Origin: Xenopus tropicalis
Lineage: Eukaryota > Chordata > Amphibia > Anura > Pipidae
Direction of reading: 5' to 3'
Assembly: GCF_000004195.4 (NCBI RefSeq)
Contig: NC_030678.2
Coordinates: 82,992,904 to 83,056,903 of the forward strand
Length of the DNA stretch: 64,000 nt
The notes beneath the pieces were generated by a model that saw nothing but the letters and a program-made list of their open reading frames with translations, had not been told where the DNA came from and ran no database searches. Shown here one piece after another: positions 47,288-55,626 of this stretch (the first letter of the stretch is position 1; every line of letters begins with the position of its first letter). The position numbers and the translations under genes are program-made.

Positions 47288-47456
47288 TACCTGCTGTGAC
47301 AAATTGTTTCCCTTACTAGGGTCCCCTCACAATTTAGTGACCCCCTTTTAATTGTGTAGATAACTACTTCCCTACCGGGTATTCCTAACCCCTTAGCTAT
47401 GTCCTTACTCAACCCCCGGTGACAGTCCCAACTCCACATTAGGGAGGGAGGGTGGG
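47288..47456 (-). other. Ngaro unique spacer between A2 and B2
   Basis: 169 bp with no copy elsewhere in the element or window. It separates A2 from B2, so the 3' end is B1-A2-spacer-B2 and not three contiguous repeats. No frame or hairpin stands out. It may be a normal part of the family's terminal region or a later insertion. Confidence 0.8.
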
Positions 47457-47664
47457 CAACTTCTCCTCCTGGTGCCTTTTACAAAATGGTGTCTAATCCT
47501 GTCACCGCAGCGTAAAATGGCATCTGTCAAACTTGTCACTGTCTAAGGCTCCGCCCACCCCTTACGATACCCCGATAGACATTGGCCGGGCTGTTTAATA
47601 TGATTGGGCCCGGGTCATGCTGCCCCTCCTCCAATCTGTCCCAGTTGCTATCCGTGGCACTCCA
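47457..47664 (-). repeat. Ngaro A2 repeat
   Basis: 208 bp, identical base for base to A1 at 53323-53530 (offset 5866). It adjoins B1 at the CA dinucleotide 47663-47664, so B1/A2 represents the joined ends of the circular intermediate. Confidence 0.95.
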
Positions 47665-48148
47665 TGACCCCGGCACCCTCCACTACCTTTGCCCTCTGGA
47701 TACCCCAATAACTTGCGTGACAATATCATTGGATAATAATGGCCACAGCTTTATTGGAAAATTACAGCCGTTAAAACATCATGTAACAGTTTATTCAACA
47801 TGTAATACAACATATTCTTATACAATCTTGATAAATAACCGTAACATTAACATGCATTGAACAGTACCTAACCAGAGCCCCTGTCAGTCTGCCCTTCCAT
47901 ACTTATATCACTATCCTCCAGCCGCCCAACGTCCTGGCTCGGAGTGTACTCCCACAGATCCAGGCTCCGCAAGCCACCTGTTAAAGGAAGAGGTCCCTTT
48001 TACCTCAACCCCCACCATTCCTTTCCTGAAGGTTTTTTCCAATATTCCATCCACCCCCAATGATGGTCACCCACCTTAGGGGTTAGACCATCCCACCAAT
48101 TCATTTCTAACAACACCGTTTCCCCTGGCAGACTGACTTGGGCCCGCC
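47663..48148 (-). repeat. Ngaro B1 repeat
   Basis: 486 bp copy of the element's 3' end, placed directly downstream of the hydrolase frame (which stops at 48173). It carries a duplicate AATAAA at 47750-47755. Confidence 0.95.
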
Positions 48149-48172
48149 ACAGCATGCAGAGTTGGATCCCCT

Positions 48173-48781
48173 TCAATTCTGCATGCGCCGCCATGCTTGC
48201 CATGCGAAACCAATAGCTTCCCGCAGTGTGAAATTAAATAGATCCATACCTATCTCGTTTAAGTGGACCCCGTCAGCACTGTAATACCCTGGTTGGTTAT
48301 CCAAATCACTGTGCCTAATCGCCACCCCACCGCTCGCCTGTACGAATTTTGAAACTGCCTTGTTGACCTTCACTCTTGCCCTGTCTATCGCTCTATGTGA
48401 TCTCGCCCCCCTCCAGTGCAACCTGGGTATAATCTCGGACCAAATCAGATTGGTATCTGAGAATACTGACCTTATTCTCCTGCAGTCATTCCTAATATTT
48501 TTTATCAGTTGTTTCATTGGGCAGCTGCCCAGGTCGTTACCGCCACAATGCAACAAGATTAAGTTTGGCGGACCCCATAACTTTGCCCTTTTTATAACCA
48601 GCGGTATTACCTCCTCCCAGAGCAGACCACCTACTCCGTGCCACTGTAGGATCACCTGAGATTCCTTGAAGCCTAGTTGCTCCCCGTTGACCCGGACTTT
48701 CGCGCGCTGCTCCGCCCGCCGGATGAATGAATGCCCCACTAGCCACACGGTACACGGGTGTTCCTCTGCAATGAAACAAAA
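48173..48781 (-). CDS. Ngaro ORF: SGNH/GDSL-type hydrolase domain
   Basis: Encodes about 190-200 residues of an SGNH-fold hydrolase, a class that cleaves ester bonds; its substrate in these retrotransposons is unknown to me. Counting from the GTG at 48748: WLVGHSF holds the block I Ser (residue 7), HGVGG around 37-41 may give the block II Gly, HCGGNDLGS holds the block III Asn (71), and SADGVHLNE holds the Asp-x-x-His pair (159, 162). The four S-G-N-H positions are thus present, in order. The frame is open from 48781, just after a TAA, but has no ATG before residue 78, past two catalytic blocks. It overlaps the recombinase frame's end by 10 nt or more in another frame. An in-frame splice join or frameshift is therefore needed; 'tttcattgcag' at 48776-48766 is acceptor-like. 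No stop interrupts the domain. Confidence 0.85.
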   Translation of the reverse strand, partial: FCFIAEEHPCTVWLVGHSFIRRAEQRAKVRVNGEQLGFKESQVILQWHGVGGLLWEEVIPLVIKRAKLWGPPNLILLHCGGNDLGSCPMKQLIKNIRNDCRRIRSVFSDTNLIWSEIIPRLHWRGARSHRAIDRARVKVNKAVSKFVQASGGVAIRHSDLDNQPGYYSADGVHLNEIGMDLFNFTLREAIGFAWQAWRRMQN

Positions 48782-48812
48782 TTATTACCCCAAGACCCCC
48801 CCCTTTTTTTTT

Positions 48813-48847
<35 letters not shown>

Positions 48848-49743
48848 CTCCCAACTTGTTCGATCCTGTTAGGTCTGACATATGCCCTAAATCTGTTGGA
48901 CTCCCATCTGCCAATTCTTTTTACCGTGTCTGTATCCAGACCCCATCTGGTGGCCTCCGTGGCTGCCCCTATACGGAAGGAATGACTACCGTATTCGTTG
49001 GCCGCCAGGCCTAATCCTTTTAGCGCTTTTTTAAATACTGCAATAAATTGGAAACGGGATAATGCAGCGCCATTAATGTGACTAAGGTATGCCCCTTGGT
49101 GTGTTGGTCTTAGCCTATGATAGCTCCTGTAGCATTCCACAGGGCATGTGCGGCAACCTTCTACCCTGTACAGGTAAACTGTTAACCCTCTACCTTCTTG
49201 GTCCATTTTGGATTGGCGTACATGTATACTCAATCCCCCTGGGTGTTCCCAAACGTCTCCCCATAGAATCCCACCTTCTTGCTTCCTGTTACCACTGACC
49301 AACTCTGATATCCTGAATGCCCCATAAAAAGCCCATGAAAATGCCAGCTTAAATAACTTGGCTTCAAATGCCGACTGGGCCAACTGCTCTATCTGATCAA
49401 ACAGCCCTTCCAAAATGTCCAATGTTATGGGGCGCCGTCTGTCTGCCACCTTTTTTCCCCTGCTAAAACCTTTTATGGCTTGTTTTATGGCAAAATCCTT
49501 GGTATAATCCCTCCACCCGTAAAACTTGAACAGGAAGGCCAACGCTGCTAATTTTTGTTGTAGTGTCCTGACCGACATGCCCCGTTCAAAATCCAGTGAC
49601 AACTGCCATGCCAGTAAGCCCAATTTGTCCTCATCACTCTCCCCACCTCCTACTTCTTCCGCCAAGGCAAACCACTCTGCCCATATTCTACTGTATGTGT
49701 CCCACGTCTTGGATGTGACTGACCGCTTGACCCAGTCCAGCAT
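48739..49743 (-). CDS. Ngaro tyrosine recombinase
   Basis: A 334-residue tyrosine recombinase, expected to insert the element's circular DNA by strand exchange through a covalent phosphotyrosine. Counted from the ATG at 49743: a helical N-terminal DNA-binding region (1-105); box I Arg in YGAFRISELVSG (Arg144); a LSIHVRQSKMDQ strand with the likely catalytic Lys (Lys179); HSFR giving the His254/Arg257 pair; GRW (Trp280, in place of the second His); and YVRP with the nucleophile Tyr288. All key residues are present. I chose this ATG because it lies 5 bases after the reverse transcriptase stop (TAA 49751-49749), which suits reinitiation; the open frame extends upstream without an ATG. After residue 299 the frame runs into a 44-bp A-rich tract giving a poly-Lys tail, which is probably not native. 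Confidence 0.9.
48804..48847 (+). repeat. homopolymer T tract (A tract in the element's sense strand)
   Basis: 44 bases of T with one A at 48814. It sits between the recombinase catalytic domain and the hydrolase, immediately after the codons for RIEQVGR. Its length fixes which downstream frame follows the recombinase, so slippage here changes the recombinase tail. A run like this is also prone to sequencing length error. Confidence 0.95.
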
Positions 49744-49748
49744 ACCTT

Positions 49749-51344
49749 TTACACGAGTTTCCAAACCAAATCTGGGCAAGGGTCTCCTTCTGTCGCTGCT
49801 CCCGGGGCGAGACGCCGAAACCTGTCCCACTGAAAACGTGATAAAGCATCAGCGATTTCGTTTGTGATGCCTGGAAGGTGTTTTGCTCTGAAATTAACAT
49901 TAAGTTGTAAACAACGCAAAACCAAATGCCGCAGAAGCCGCAGAACTGGCCTTGACCCTGAGGTTAGGTTGTTTATAGCCAGTGCCGTTGCCATGTTATC
50001 TGTGTGAAACCTTACCGACTTGTTGGCCAGGAGATGTCCCCATAATTCTACCGCTACAATTATTGGAAAGAGTTCCAAAAATGTGAGGTTGGCTGTTAGC
50101 CGTAACTCCACCCATTCCTGCGGCCACGGGGCTGCGCACCATCTGCCGCTAAAGTAAGCTCCGAAACCTCCTGCCCCTGCCGCGTCTGTGAAAAGGTTAA
50201 TTTCCTTGTTCTCACATGTTTTCTGTAACCAGTAGGACCGACCATTAAAGTCCTGCAAGAATGTTTTCCATACTGCCAGGTCTTCCTTATGTGCCTGGGT
50301 AAGGCGTATAAAATGATGAGGCCTGCGCACGCCCGCAGTGGCCATGGCTAAAGCTCTAGAAAATACTCGGCCCATTGGGATAATCCTGCATGCAAAGTTA
50401 AGTTTTCCTAGCAAAGACTGTAGTTGCTTGAGTGTGACTTTCTTTGCTTTTAAGGTGTACTCAACTTCCCCTTTTAGGACCTGCACTTTGTCAAGGGGCA
50501 GCCTGCATTCCTGAAGCACAGTATTTATCTCTATTCCTAGAAATTTTAGGCATGTGGCTGGGCCTTCGGTTTTTTCCCTTGCTAGGGGGACCCCAAACTG
50601 GTCCGCAACTTCCTGCAGTGTCTGTAGCAACACCGCACAAAGTCCAGAGTTGCCGGGGGCAACGCACAAAAAGTCGTCAAGATAGTGGATTATTGTATTG
50701 ACCCCCGCTCGCCTCCTCACCACCCACTCTATAAATGTACTGAACGCTTCAAAGTAAGCGCAAGATATGGAACAGCCCATAGGAAGGCACCGATCTACAT
50801 AATATTTGCCATGGAAGAAGCATCCTAATAAATGTAGTGACTCCCTGTGGACTGGTAATAGGCGAAAGGCTGATTCCACGTCAGCTTTTGCCATCAGTGC
50901 CCCCGGCCCTGCCTCCCGTGCTAGCCGCACTGCTTCATCGAAGGAAGTATAGCTCACCCTTACCAGCTCCCTATCAATATCGTCATTGACTGACTCCCCT
51001 TTGGGGTATGATAAATGATGTATCATCCTAAACTTCCCGGTCTCCTTCTTGGGTACCAGCCCCAATGGGGAAACCCGAAGTTCGGGGAGCGGAGGAACTG
51101 AGAATGGGCCTGCCATACGGCCCAATGCCACTTCCTTATTCAATTTTTCTTGCACTAATGTAGGGTATTCCTTCACTGACTTTAAATTTTTTAGCGACCC
51201 TGCCCCCCTCTCCTTGCCTCCTGGAATCCTAAATCCCCATTGGAACCCCTCCCTTAGCAGTGTTGCTTTGCTTTTATCTGGATACTCATTTAGCCAAATG
51301 AGCATCGCCTCGAGCTTCACTGGCGTCATTCCCTTTTCCAACAT
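49749..51344 (-). CDS. Ngaro reverse transcriptase / RNase H
   Basis: A 531-residue pol protein that copies the element's RNA into DNA and degrades the RNA strand. From the ATG at 51344: MTPVKLEAMLIWLNEYP and GFQWGFRIP open the domain as in other DIRS-group pols; KADVESAFRLLP holds the first catalytic Asp (155); RCLPMGCSISCAYFE follows; HYLDDF holds the Asp pair (YLDD at 221-224). RNase H follows with Asp387 (LFTDAAG), Glu424 (FLELFP), Asp449 (FHTDN) and Asp499 (EIADALSR), the complete acidic set. The open frame extends to 51482 but only with a GTG; I took the first ATG because it starts just before conserved sequence. It overlaps the gag end by 59 nt in another frame. No aspartic protease domain is visible, as usual for DIRS-group elements. 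Confidence 0.93.
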   Translation of the reverse strand: MLEKGMTPVKLEAMLIWLNEYPDKSKATLLREGFQWGFRIPGGKERGAGSLKNLKSVKEYPTLVQEKLNKEVALGRMAGPFSVPPLPELRVSPLGLVPKKETGKFRMIHHLSYPKGESVNDDIDRELVRVSYTSFDEAVRLAREAGPGALMAKADVESAFRLLPVHRESLHLLGCFFHGKYYVDRCLPMGCSISCAYFEAFSTFIEWVVRRRAGVNTIIHYLDDFLCVAPGNSGLCAVLLQTLQEVADQFGVPLAREKTEGPATCLKFLGIEINTVLQECRLPLDKVQVLKGEVEYTLKAKKVTLKQLQSLLGKLNFACRIIPMGRVFSRALAMATAGVRRPHHFIRLTQAHKEDLAVWKTFLQDFNGRSYWLQKTCENKEINLFTDAAGAGGFGAYFSGRWCAAPWPQEWVELRLTANLTFLELFPIIVAVELWGHLLANKSVRFHTDNMATALAINNLTSGSRPVLRLLRHLVLRCLQLNVNFRAKHLPGITNEIADALSRFQWDRFRRLAPGAATEGDPCPDLVWKLV

Positions 51345-53304
51345 TGGGTTTTCCCCCAGTTGTCTTGCCTCTTTTGAAGCATCTGCTGTGCGGGTGACTG
51401 CCTGCGCACAGTGAGCATTCGTGCTTAAACTTACAGGAGACACCCCACTTGCACTGGCTGTCGTTGTAAGACCAGCAGACACCTTTTTTGTGTGCTCCAG
51501 CGGAACTCGTGTTTTGCCCGCTGGAGCCTGCAGGAAAGGGCTGTGAGGCCCCTGCGCTTGACCCCATGTATCCCTGATACCCCTTGTTGTTCATGAGGCG
51601 CATCCATAGCCCTATGTCCCTGTGGTCCCACTGCATATCAGGCCTCATTGCCATCCTCTGCCTGAATTGCTCATCGTACCTGAGCCACGCCATGCCTCCA
51701 TACACCCGATGCGCCTCCCATATCCTATCCAGGTAGCAGAATAGTGCTGCACACTGTTCTGGGTGCTTTTCTCCCACTATGCTGGCCAAGGTGCAAAAGG
51801 CTTGTAACCAATTGCCAAATGTCCTGGGGATAAGCCTAAATCTTCTCCTGTCCTCATCCTCCTCCTTCCTGTGTTCCTTCCCCTTCTCAAACTTATCAAT
51901 GTTGAACCGCTCCAGAGGGAGCAGTGTGAAAATGTCCACGTATTCCCTCTTACCCACCTTTTCCCGCACCTCTGGCTTCAAATGCGCACCTAGTGGTCCC
52001 TCAAAGCAGAGGTATGCGTGACCCTTGGCTGCATCTGAAATTGGGGCTTTTTTGTCTGTATCCTTGTTCTTTTGCGTATTAGCAGTAGCTCCCTCCGATT
52101 GGTCTGTGCCCGACACCTTGCTTGCCCCTGCGCCCCCTACCATGGTATCCTTCTCTTGTGAACCCAATATGGTGCTTCCCGTACCAGCCCTCTGCCCCTC
52201 CAGCTGCCCAAACAGCTGCCGCAGGCTCACCATAAATGAATCCAAGGCCCCAGAATTTTTATTTTGCTGACTCCTGGGCCGCTCTACCTCCCCACTTTGC
52301 TGTGTATGCTGTAGTGTGTGATTATTAGCGTGGTCATTATTTGTTGTACCTGTATCTGCCGCTGTTTGACTCCTTGCTTCTGACAGGGCTTGGTTGCACC
52401 AGTTGTCCTCTCTCCGGTCCTGAGCTGTGGCCTGTGAAGAGACATGTGGGGAGCTTCCCCCTGTCACTGCGTCTTGGCATGTGACATGGGGGTCCCACTG
52501 CCCCGTTCCCCCCCTCTGCTCTCCCCCCAGCCCCGCCTCTGCGGGCCGCTGTGGGCTCCTTGTAGGCCTGCATGGCACTTCTCCCTCTGTGCCCATGGTT
52601 GCTGTGACCCCCCCAGTTGGCGTGCTCCCTCTCCCTTGCCTTTCTACCCCCTCCCCCCCTCCGGTGTGGCTGACCCTGGCCTGTTCCCCCAGGCCGCTCC
52701 ATACTGCTCCTTCTGGGGGTGCTGTTACTGCTGTTGGGCCCGCCCCCCCTCTCTCTGGGCTGCCCGCACTGCCGGAACCCCCCTCGTGCCGTGCTCTCCC
52801 TCTTCTGTACTGGCCTGTCTCCTGTGCTCCCCTACTCGCCTCACTCCTCTGCCGCGCCGTTCCGCGCCGCTCCGGACCGGTCCTCTCTATCCCGCGGTCA
52901 TCTCTATGGTTGCCGCTCTCTCCTCTTGCTCGCGCTGTTCTCTGGCTGCTCCTCAGTTGCGGGTCTCTCGCGTCGTGGTCGCATCGCTGCTCCTGTCCTG
53001 GCGCAGGCCCTGGGACTGGGCTGGACTGCTGGGGTGCCCTCCTGGTCCTGCCGCGGCCTCTGGGTGTTGCTGGCTGCTGCCGCTCGGGTGTCCCTCCTGG
53101 TGCTGTGGGCGCTGTTCCCGGGCTCCTCGTGGCAGGCCTCCGTCTCCTGGTTGGCGGGGAAGGACTCAGGCGGCTGGGGGCCCTGGTTCTTCGTGGCCTG
53201 CGTGCCTCTGGTGCTTCAGTGGAAAGGAGCCTCCTGAGCCAGTCGTCTCCGCGTCTCTCTGCCTCTTCCCGGATTCTCGCCATCATCGCCTCCATGTCAG
53301 CCAT
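51286..53304 (-). CDS. Ngaro gag-like nucleocapsid protein
   Basis: A 672-residue protein, the presumed RNA-binding/particle protein. The N-terminal about 400 residues are low-complexity and rich in Arg, Gly, Pro, Ser and Thr, very GC-rich in DNA. A conserved globular part follows (about 445-600), with HLKPEVREKVGKREYVDIFT, RTFGNWLQAFC, EKHPEQCAALFCYLDRIWEA and RVYGGMAWLRYDEQFR, as in other vertebrate Ngaro gags by recollection. A C-terminal Cys/His cluster, CWSYNDSQCKWGVSCKFKH then CSLCAGSHPHSRC, fits a C-x7-C-x5-C-x3-H zinc finger. The ATG at 53304 is the first in the frame and lies 18 nt downstream of the inner edge of A1; the upstream extension begins only with TTG. Antisense frames over the GC-rich part are shadows. 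Confidence 0.9.
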   Translation of the reverse strand: MADMEAMMARIREEAERRGDDWLRRLLSTEAPEARRPRRTRAPSRLSPSPPTRRRRPATRSPGTAPTAPGGTPERQQPATPRGRGRTRRAPQQSSPVPGPAPGQEQRCDHDARDPQLRSSQRTARARGESGNHRDDRGIERTGPERRGTARQRSEASRGAQETGQYRRGRARHEGGSGSAGSPERGGAGPTAVTAPPEGAVWSGLGEQARVSHTGGGEGVERQGRGSTPTGGVTATMGTEGEVPCRPTRSPQRPAEAGLGGEQRGGTGQWDPHVTCQDAVTGGSSPHVSSQATAQDRREDNWCNQALSEARSQTAADTGTTNNDHANNHTLQHTQQSGEVERPRSQQNKNSGALDSFMVSLRQLFGQLEGQRAGTGSTILGSQEKDTMVGGAGASKVSGTDQSEGATANTQKNKDTDKKAPISDAAKGHAYLCFEGPLGAHLKPEVREKVGKREYVDIFTLLPLERFNIDKFEKGKEHRKEEDEDRRRFRLIPRTFGNWLQAFCTLASIVGEKHPEQCAALFCYLDRIWEAHRVYGGMAWLRYDEQFRQRMAMRPDMQWDHRDIGLWMRLMNNKGYQGYMGSSAGASQPFPAGSSGQNTSSAGAHKKGVCWSYNDSQCKWGVSCKFKHECSLCAGSHPHSRCFKRGKTTGGKPNVGKGNDASEARGDAHLAK

Positions 53305-53322
53305 GCCGTCTGTGGTAGGTGC

Positions 53323-53530
53323 CAACTTCTCCTCCTGGTGCCTTTTACAAAATGGTGTCTAATCCTGTCACCGCAGCGTAAAATGGCATCTGTCAAACTT
53401 GTCACTGTCTAAGGCTCCGCCCACCCCTTACGATACCCCGATAGACATTGGCCGGGCTGTTTAATATGATTGGGCCCGGGTCATGCTGCCCCTCCTCCAA
53501 TCTGTCCCAGTTGCTATCCGTGGCACTCCA
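53323..53530 (-). repeat. Ngaro A1 repeat (element 5' end)
   Basis: 208 bp, identical to A2. It forms the 5' terminus and ends 18 nt before the gag ATG, so it should hold the promoter and leader. In the sense direction it contains CCAAT-like and GC-box-like sequence. Confidence 0.95.
53413..53427 (-). promoter_or_regulatory. candidate GC box in A1
   Basis: On the minus strand, ggggtgggcggagcc resembles an Sp1-type GC box, about 120 bp upstream of the gag start, with 'ggccaatg' just upstream of it. This suggests a promoter in A1, but it rests on motif form alone. Confidence 0.3.
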
Positions 53531-53733
53531 CTGTGAATTGTATAATGCCAGGGGGTGGCCCTTAGTACTTAAAATGGCAATTTTCTATTTAGGAGTACCC
53601 AGTGGCACATACTACTTAAAAGTATATTTTTATGAAAATGGTTTCTTTAGATGAAGCAGAATTTTACATACACTTATTTTTCTGCAATATATTTTTATGC
53701 AGACCTACATTGTTTGGGGATATGTTTTCCTAA
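53531..53733 (-). mobile_element. TTAA-type MITE copy 2, right part
   Basis: Resumes the MITE after the retrotransposon: 'ctgtgaattgtataatgcca', 'ggtggcccttagtacttaaa', 'atggcaattttctatttagg', 'agtacccagtggcacatact', ending near 'gatatgttttcct'. It corresponds to the reverse complement of about 4833-5031 in the intact copy. The 3' terminal TTAA has been lost. Confidence 0.8.
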
Positions 53734-55379
53734 AAGTATATTATCGTTTGGCTTGCAAAACTTGGATCTCTCTTTAACTGACATTACATTAAGGTAGATT
53801 GCATGGCTCGAAGAGTTGATATTATAGAAATATGAACATTACATTTCTTACAATTTGTCTTTCAAAATTTCTACAGCACAAAGGTCCTGTGTAACTCATG
53901 CAGCCACAAACACTAAAATGTTATTTGTAAGAGGTAGGAATTCAAGATCGTAACCACAATAAACAGCAGTGAAATCACTGTTGCCTGACTGCTACAGCTA
54001 TGCAAATGCTGAAAGTTCCCATAGAGGGTAATAATGCCTATATTTAGTCAGATTTTGTCTACCAGTTCAAATCTTCTTCACTAAATTGGCAGCCCATATG
54101 CCTAGGATCAAGATAACCACCATTTACAAACAATGCCTGACTAGGTTTGTTTAGATATCAGTTGAGTGGCAAAAACTTCTATTAGCCTTTACTGTCAGTC
54201 TATATATTGGCTATTCAGTCAACTGCATGTTGAGACCCTTATTATTAACAGCCTCTATGGCTTTAAAACCAACATAGATTCATGGGCTCCTCGTGTTATC
54301 TGATCACTGGCCTGTAGGTTGAACATTGATACCAGCCCAATTCAGTCCAGTACTTGAGTAGTAAATTCAGATAATGATCTGCTCATTTTGGTGACCAAAT
54401 GGCTATAATAAGGCATATATAGTATCTGCACACTGGAAGAACTGCTAAGTGTTTCTATAGACATCCAGCTTATCCTGTGAGGTTCCTACCCACAGCTTGC
54501 ACAATATACCCCTCCACCTGAGAGTTATTTTTTTTCATTAATCAGACCACCTTTTGCCTACATTTTGCACAGACATATTGTAAATATAATGTTCTACAAC
54601 AGAATAAACAGCATAACGTTAACATGAAAGAGAAAACAAGAATTCAAAAACCAAATCAAGCACATGGTAATGGCAAAGTTAGCTTTGTACCCTTTAAAAA
54701 CCGACAACAAATAAAATTATAATTTCCATTATACTGAAAAACTTAAATAAATCCATTTGACATGCTATGTTAAAAATTGGCTTTCCATCCCACTGCCTCA
54801 GTTTGTCATTTCTGCAATAGTCTAACAAAAGCTGCAACACAGTTCTTTCCGGTCTTATAGCTCTGTATTTAGCATTAGCCAACTAATGTGTCTTCTGCAA
54901 GTCCTTGCGTCTCTCTCCTTTACTGCAAAAGAACCACTTATTTCTAAAATAGTCGGCATTGTTAATGTGCGCTGTAGCATGCCTGTAATTACGCACAACT
55001 ATTGTATTGATGGAAACTATCCAAAAAGCTACATCTTTGCACATGTATTTTTATATACTACTCATCTGAATATGTGTTTATTTAAATATATATATAATTA
55101 GTATATATACTGTAAAATGTAACACAACCAACATGATGTCAGCAGTGAGCATGTTTTTTTGATGGTGTTCAACATCTCGGCTCAGTATTTAAAAGGTACT
55201 TTTGCTGTTGGCATGAATTATGGGTAAGTTTAAAGTCACATGAGAATTCTGCTAAATACAAATCCCTGCTGGAATTTGTCTGATTCCCTAACCAAATCCT
55301 AGACATAGTATGTATATACATATATCAAGGGAAACAGGTGGTTACACTATAACACTACTATATATTAATATATTGGCTT
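53734..55379. other. non-coding DNA, nothing recognised
   Basis: AT-rich, with a TA-rich patch near 55084. No supported gene. Confidence 0.5.
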
Positions 55380-55544
55380 AATGAGGATGAAACTATCCCA
55401 TGCAGTGTCTGAAAGCCAGGGGCCTTCTTCTGATGACTGCCCCAACCCCCTCTTCACCGCATCCCTTTTACCTCCTGGGCAGTGGGCTCAGGCAGAGGAG
55501 TGGAGAAGTGGGGAAGAGGGTGCGCAGGGGAGCTGGGATGGCCT

Positions 55545-55626
55545 AGGCAGGGGAGCGGGCTTAGGTCAGTGGGGCCAGGCTCCACTGGGTTATTTCCTGG
55601 TGTCCCGCTGGCCCAGTCCGACCCTA
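55545..55626 (-). mobile_element. fragment of the CAGTGTCGGACTGGG hAT-like MITE
   Basis: 'ggtcagtggggccaggctcc', 'actgggttatttcctggtgt' and 'cccgctggcccagtccgacc' match one end of the element at 3974-4251. The GC-rich stretch just upstream (55450-55560, 'gcaggggagctgggatggcc') is not explained by it. Confidence 0.5.

Larger units (their letters stand above)
46802..53530 (-). mobile_element. Ngaro (DIRS-order) tyrosine-recombinase retrotransposon, complete
   Basis: A 6.73-kb element read right to left: A1 (53530-53323), gag, reverse transcriptase/RNase H, tyrosine recombinase, SGNH hydrolase, B1 (48148-47663), A2 (47664-47457), a 169-bp spacer, B2 (47287-46802). Split direct repeats in A1...B1A2...B2 order plus a tyrosine recombinase instead of a DDE integrase define the Ngaro group of DIRS retrotransposons; vertebrate members with an added SGNH hydrolase frame are known to me. 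A1/A2 are identical over 208 bp and B1/B2 differ once in 486 bp, so it is a recent insertion. There is no target duplication; CA borders both ends and occurs once at the internal B1/A2 junction. It is more GC-rich than its surroundings. It interrupts an old TTAA-type MITE. Confidence 0.95.

Noticed and set aside
47582..47860. 92-codon frames repeated at 46.8, 47.6 and 53.4 kb as a small gene family
   Set aside because: They are readings of the Ngaro A and B terminal repeats on the non-coding strand; the similarity comes from the repeats themselves.
48537..48914. 125-codon minus-strand frame across the A tract
   Set aside because: It is an out-of-frame reading of the recombinase end and hydrolase start, joined through a poly-Lys run; no domain is read in frame.
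49820..49850. Splice-acceptor-like 'tatcacgttttcag' before the recombinase
   Set aside because: It lies within the RNase H codons for DALSRFQ, and the recombinase already has a well-placed ATG at 49743, so the resemblance is probably due to coding sequence.
52427..53412. Long plus-strand frames (311 and 322 codons) opposite gag
   Set aside because: They are antisense to the gag frame in a GC-rich, stop-poor region, have Cys/Leu/Ser-rich translations without any domain, and overlap each other in different frames.
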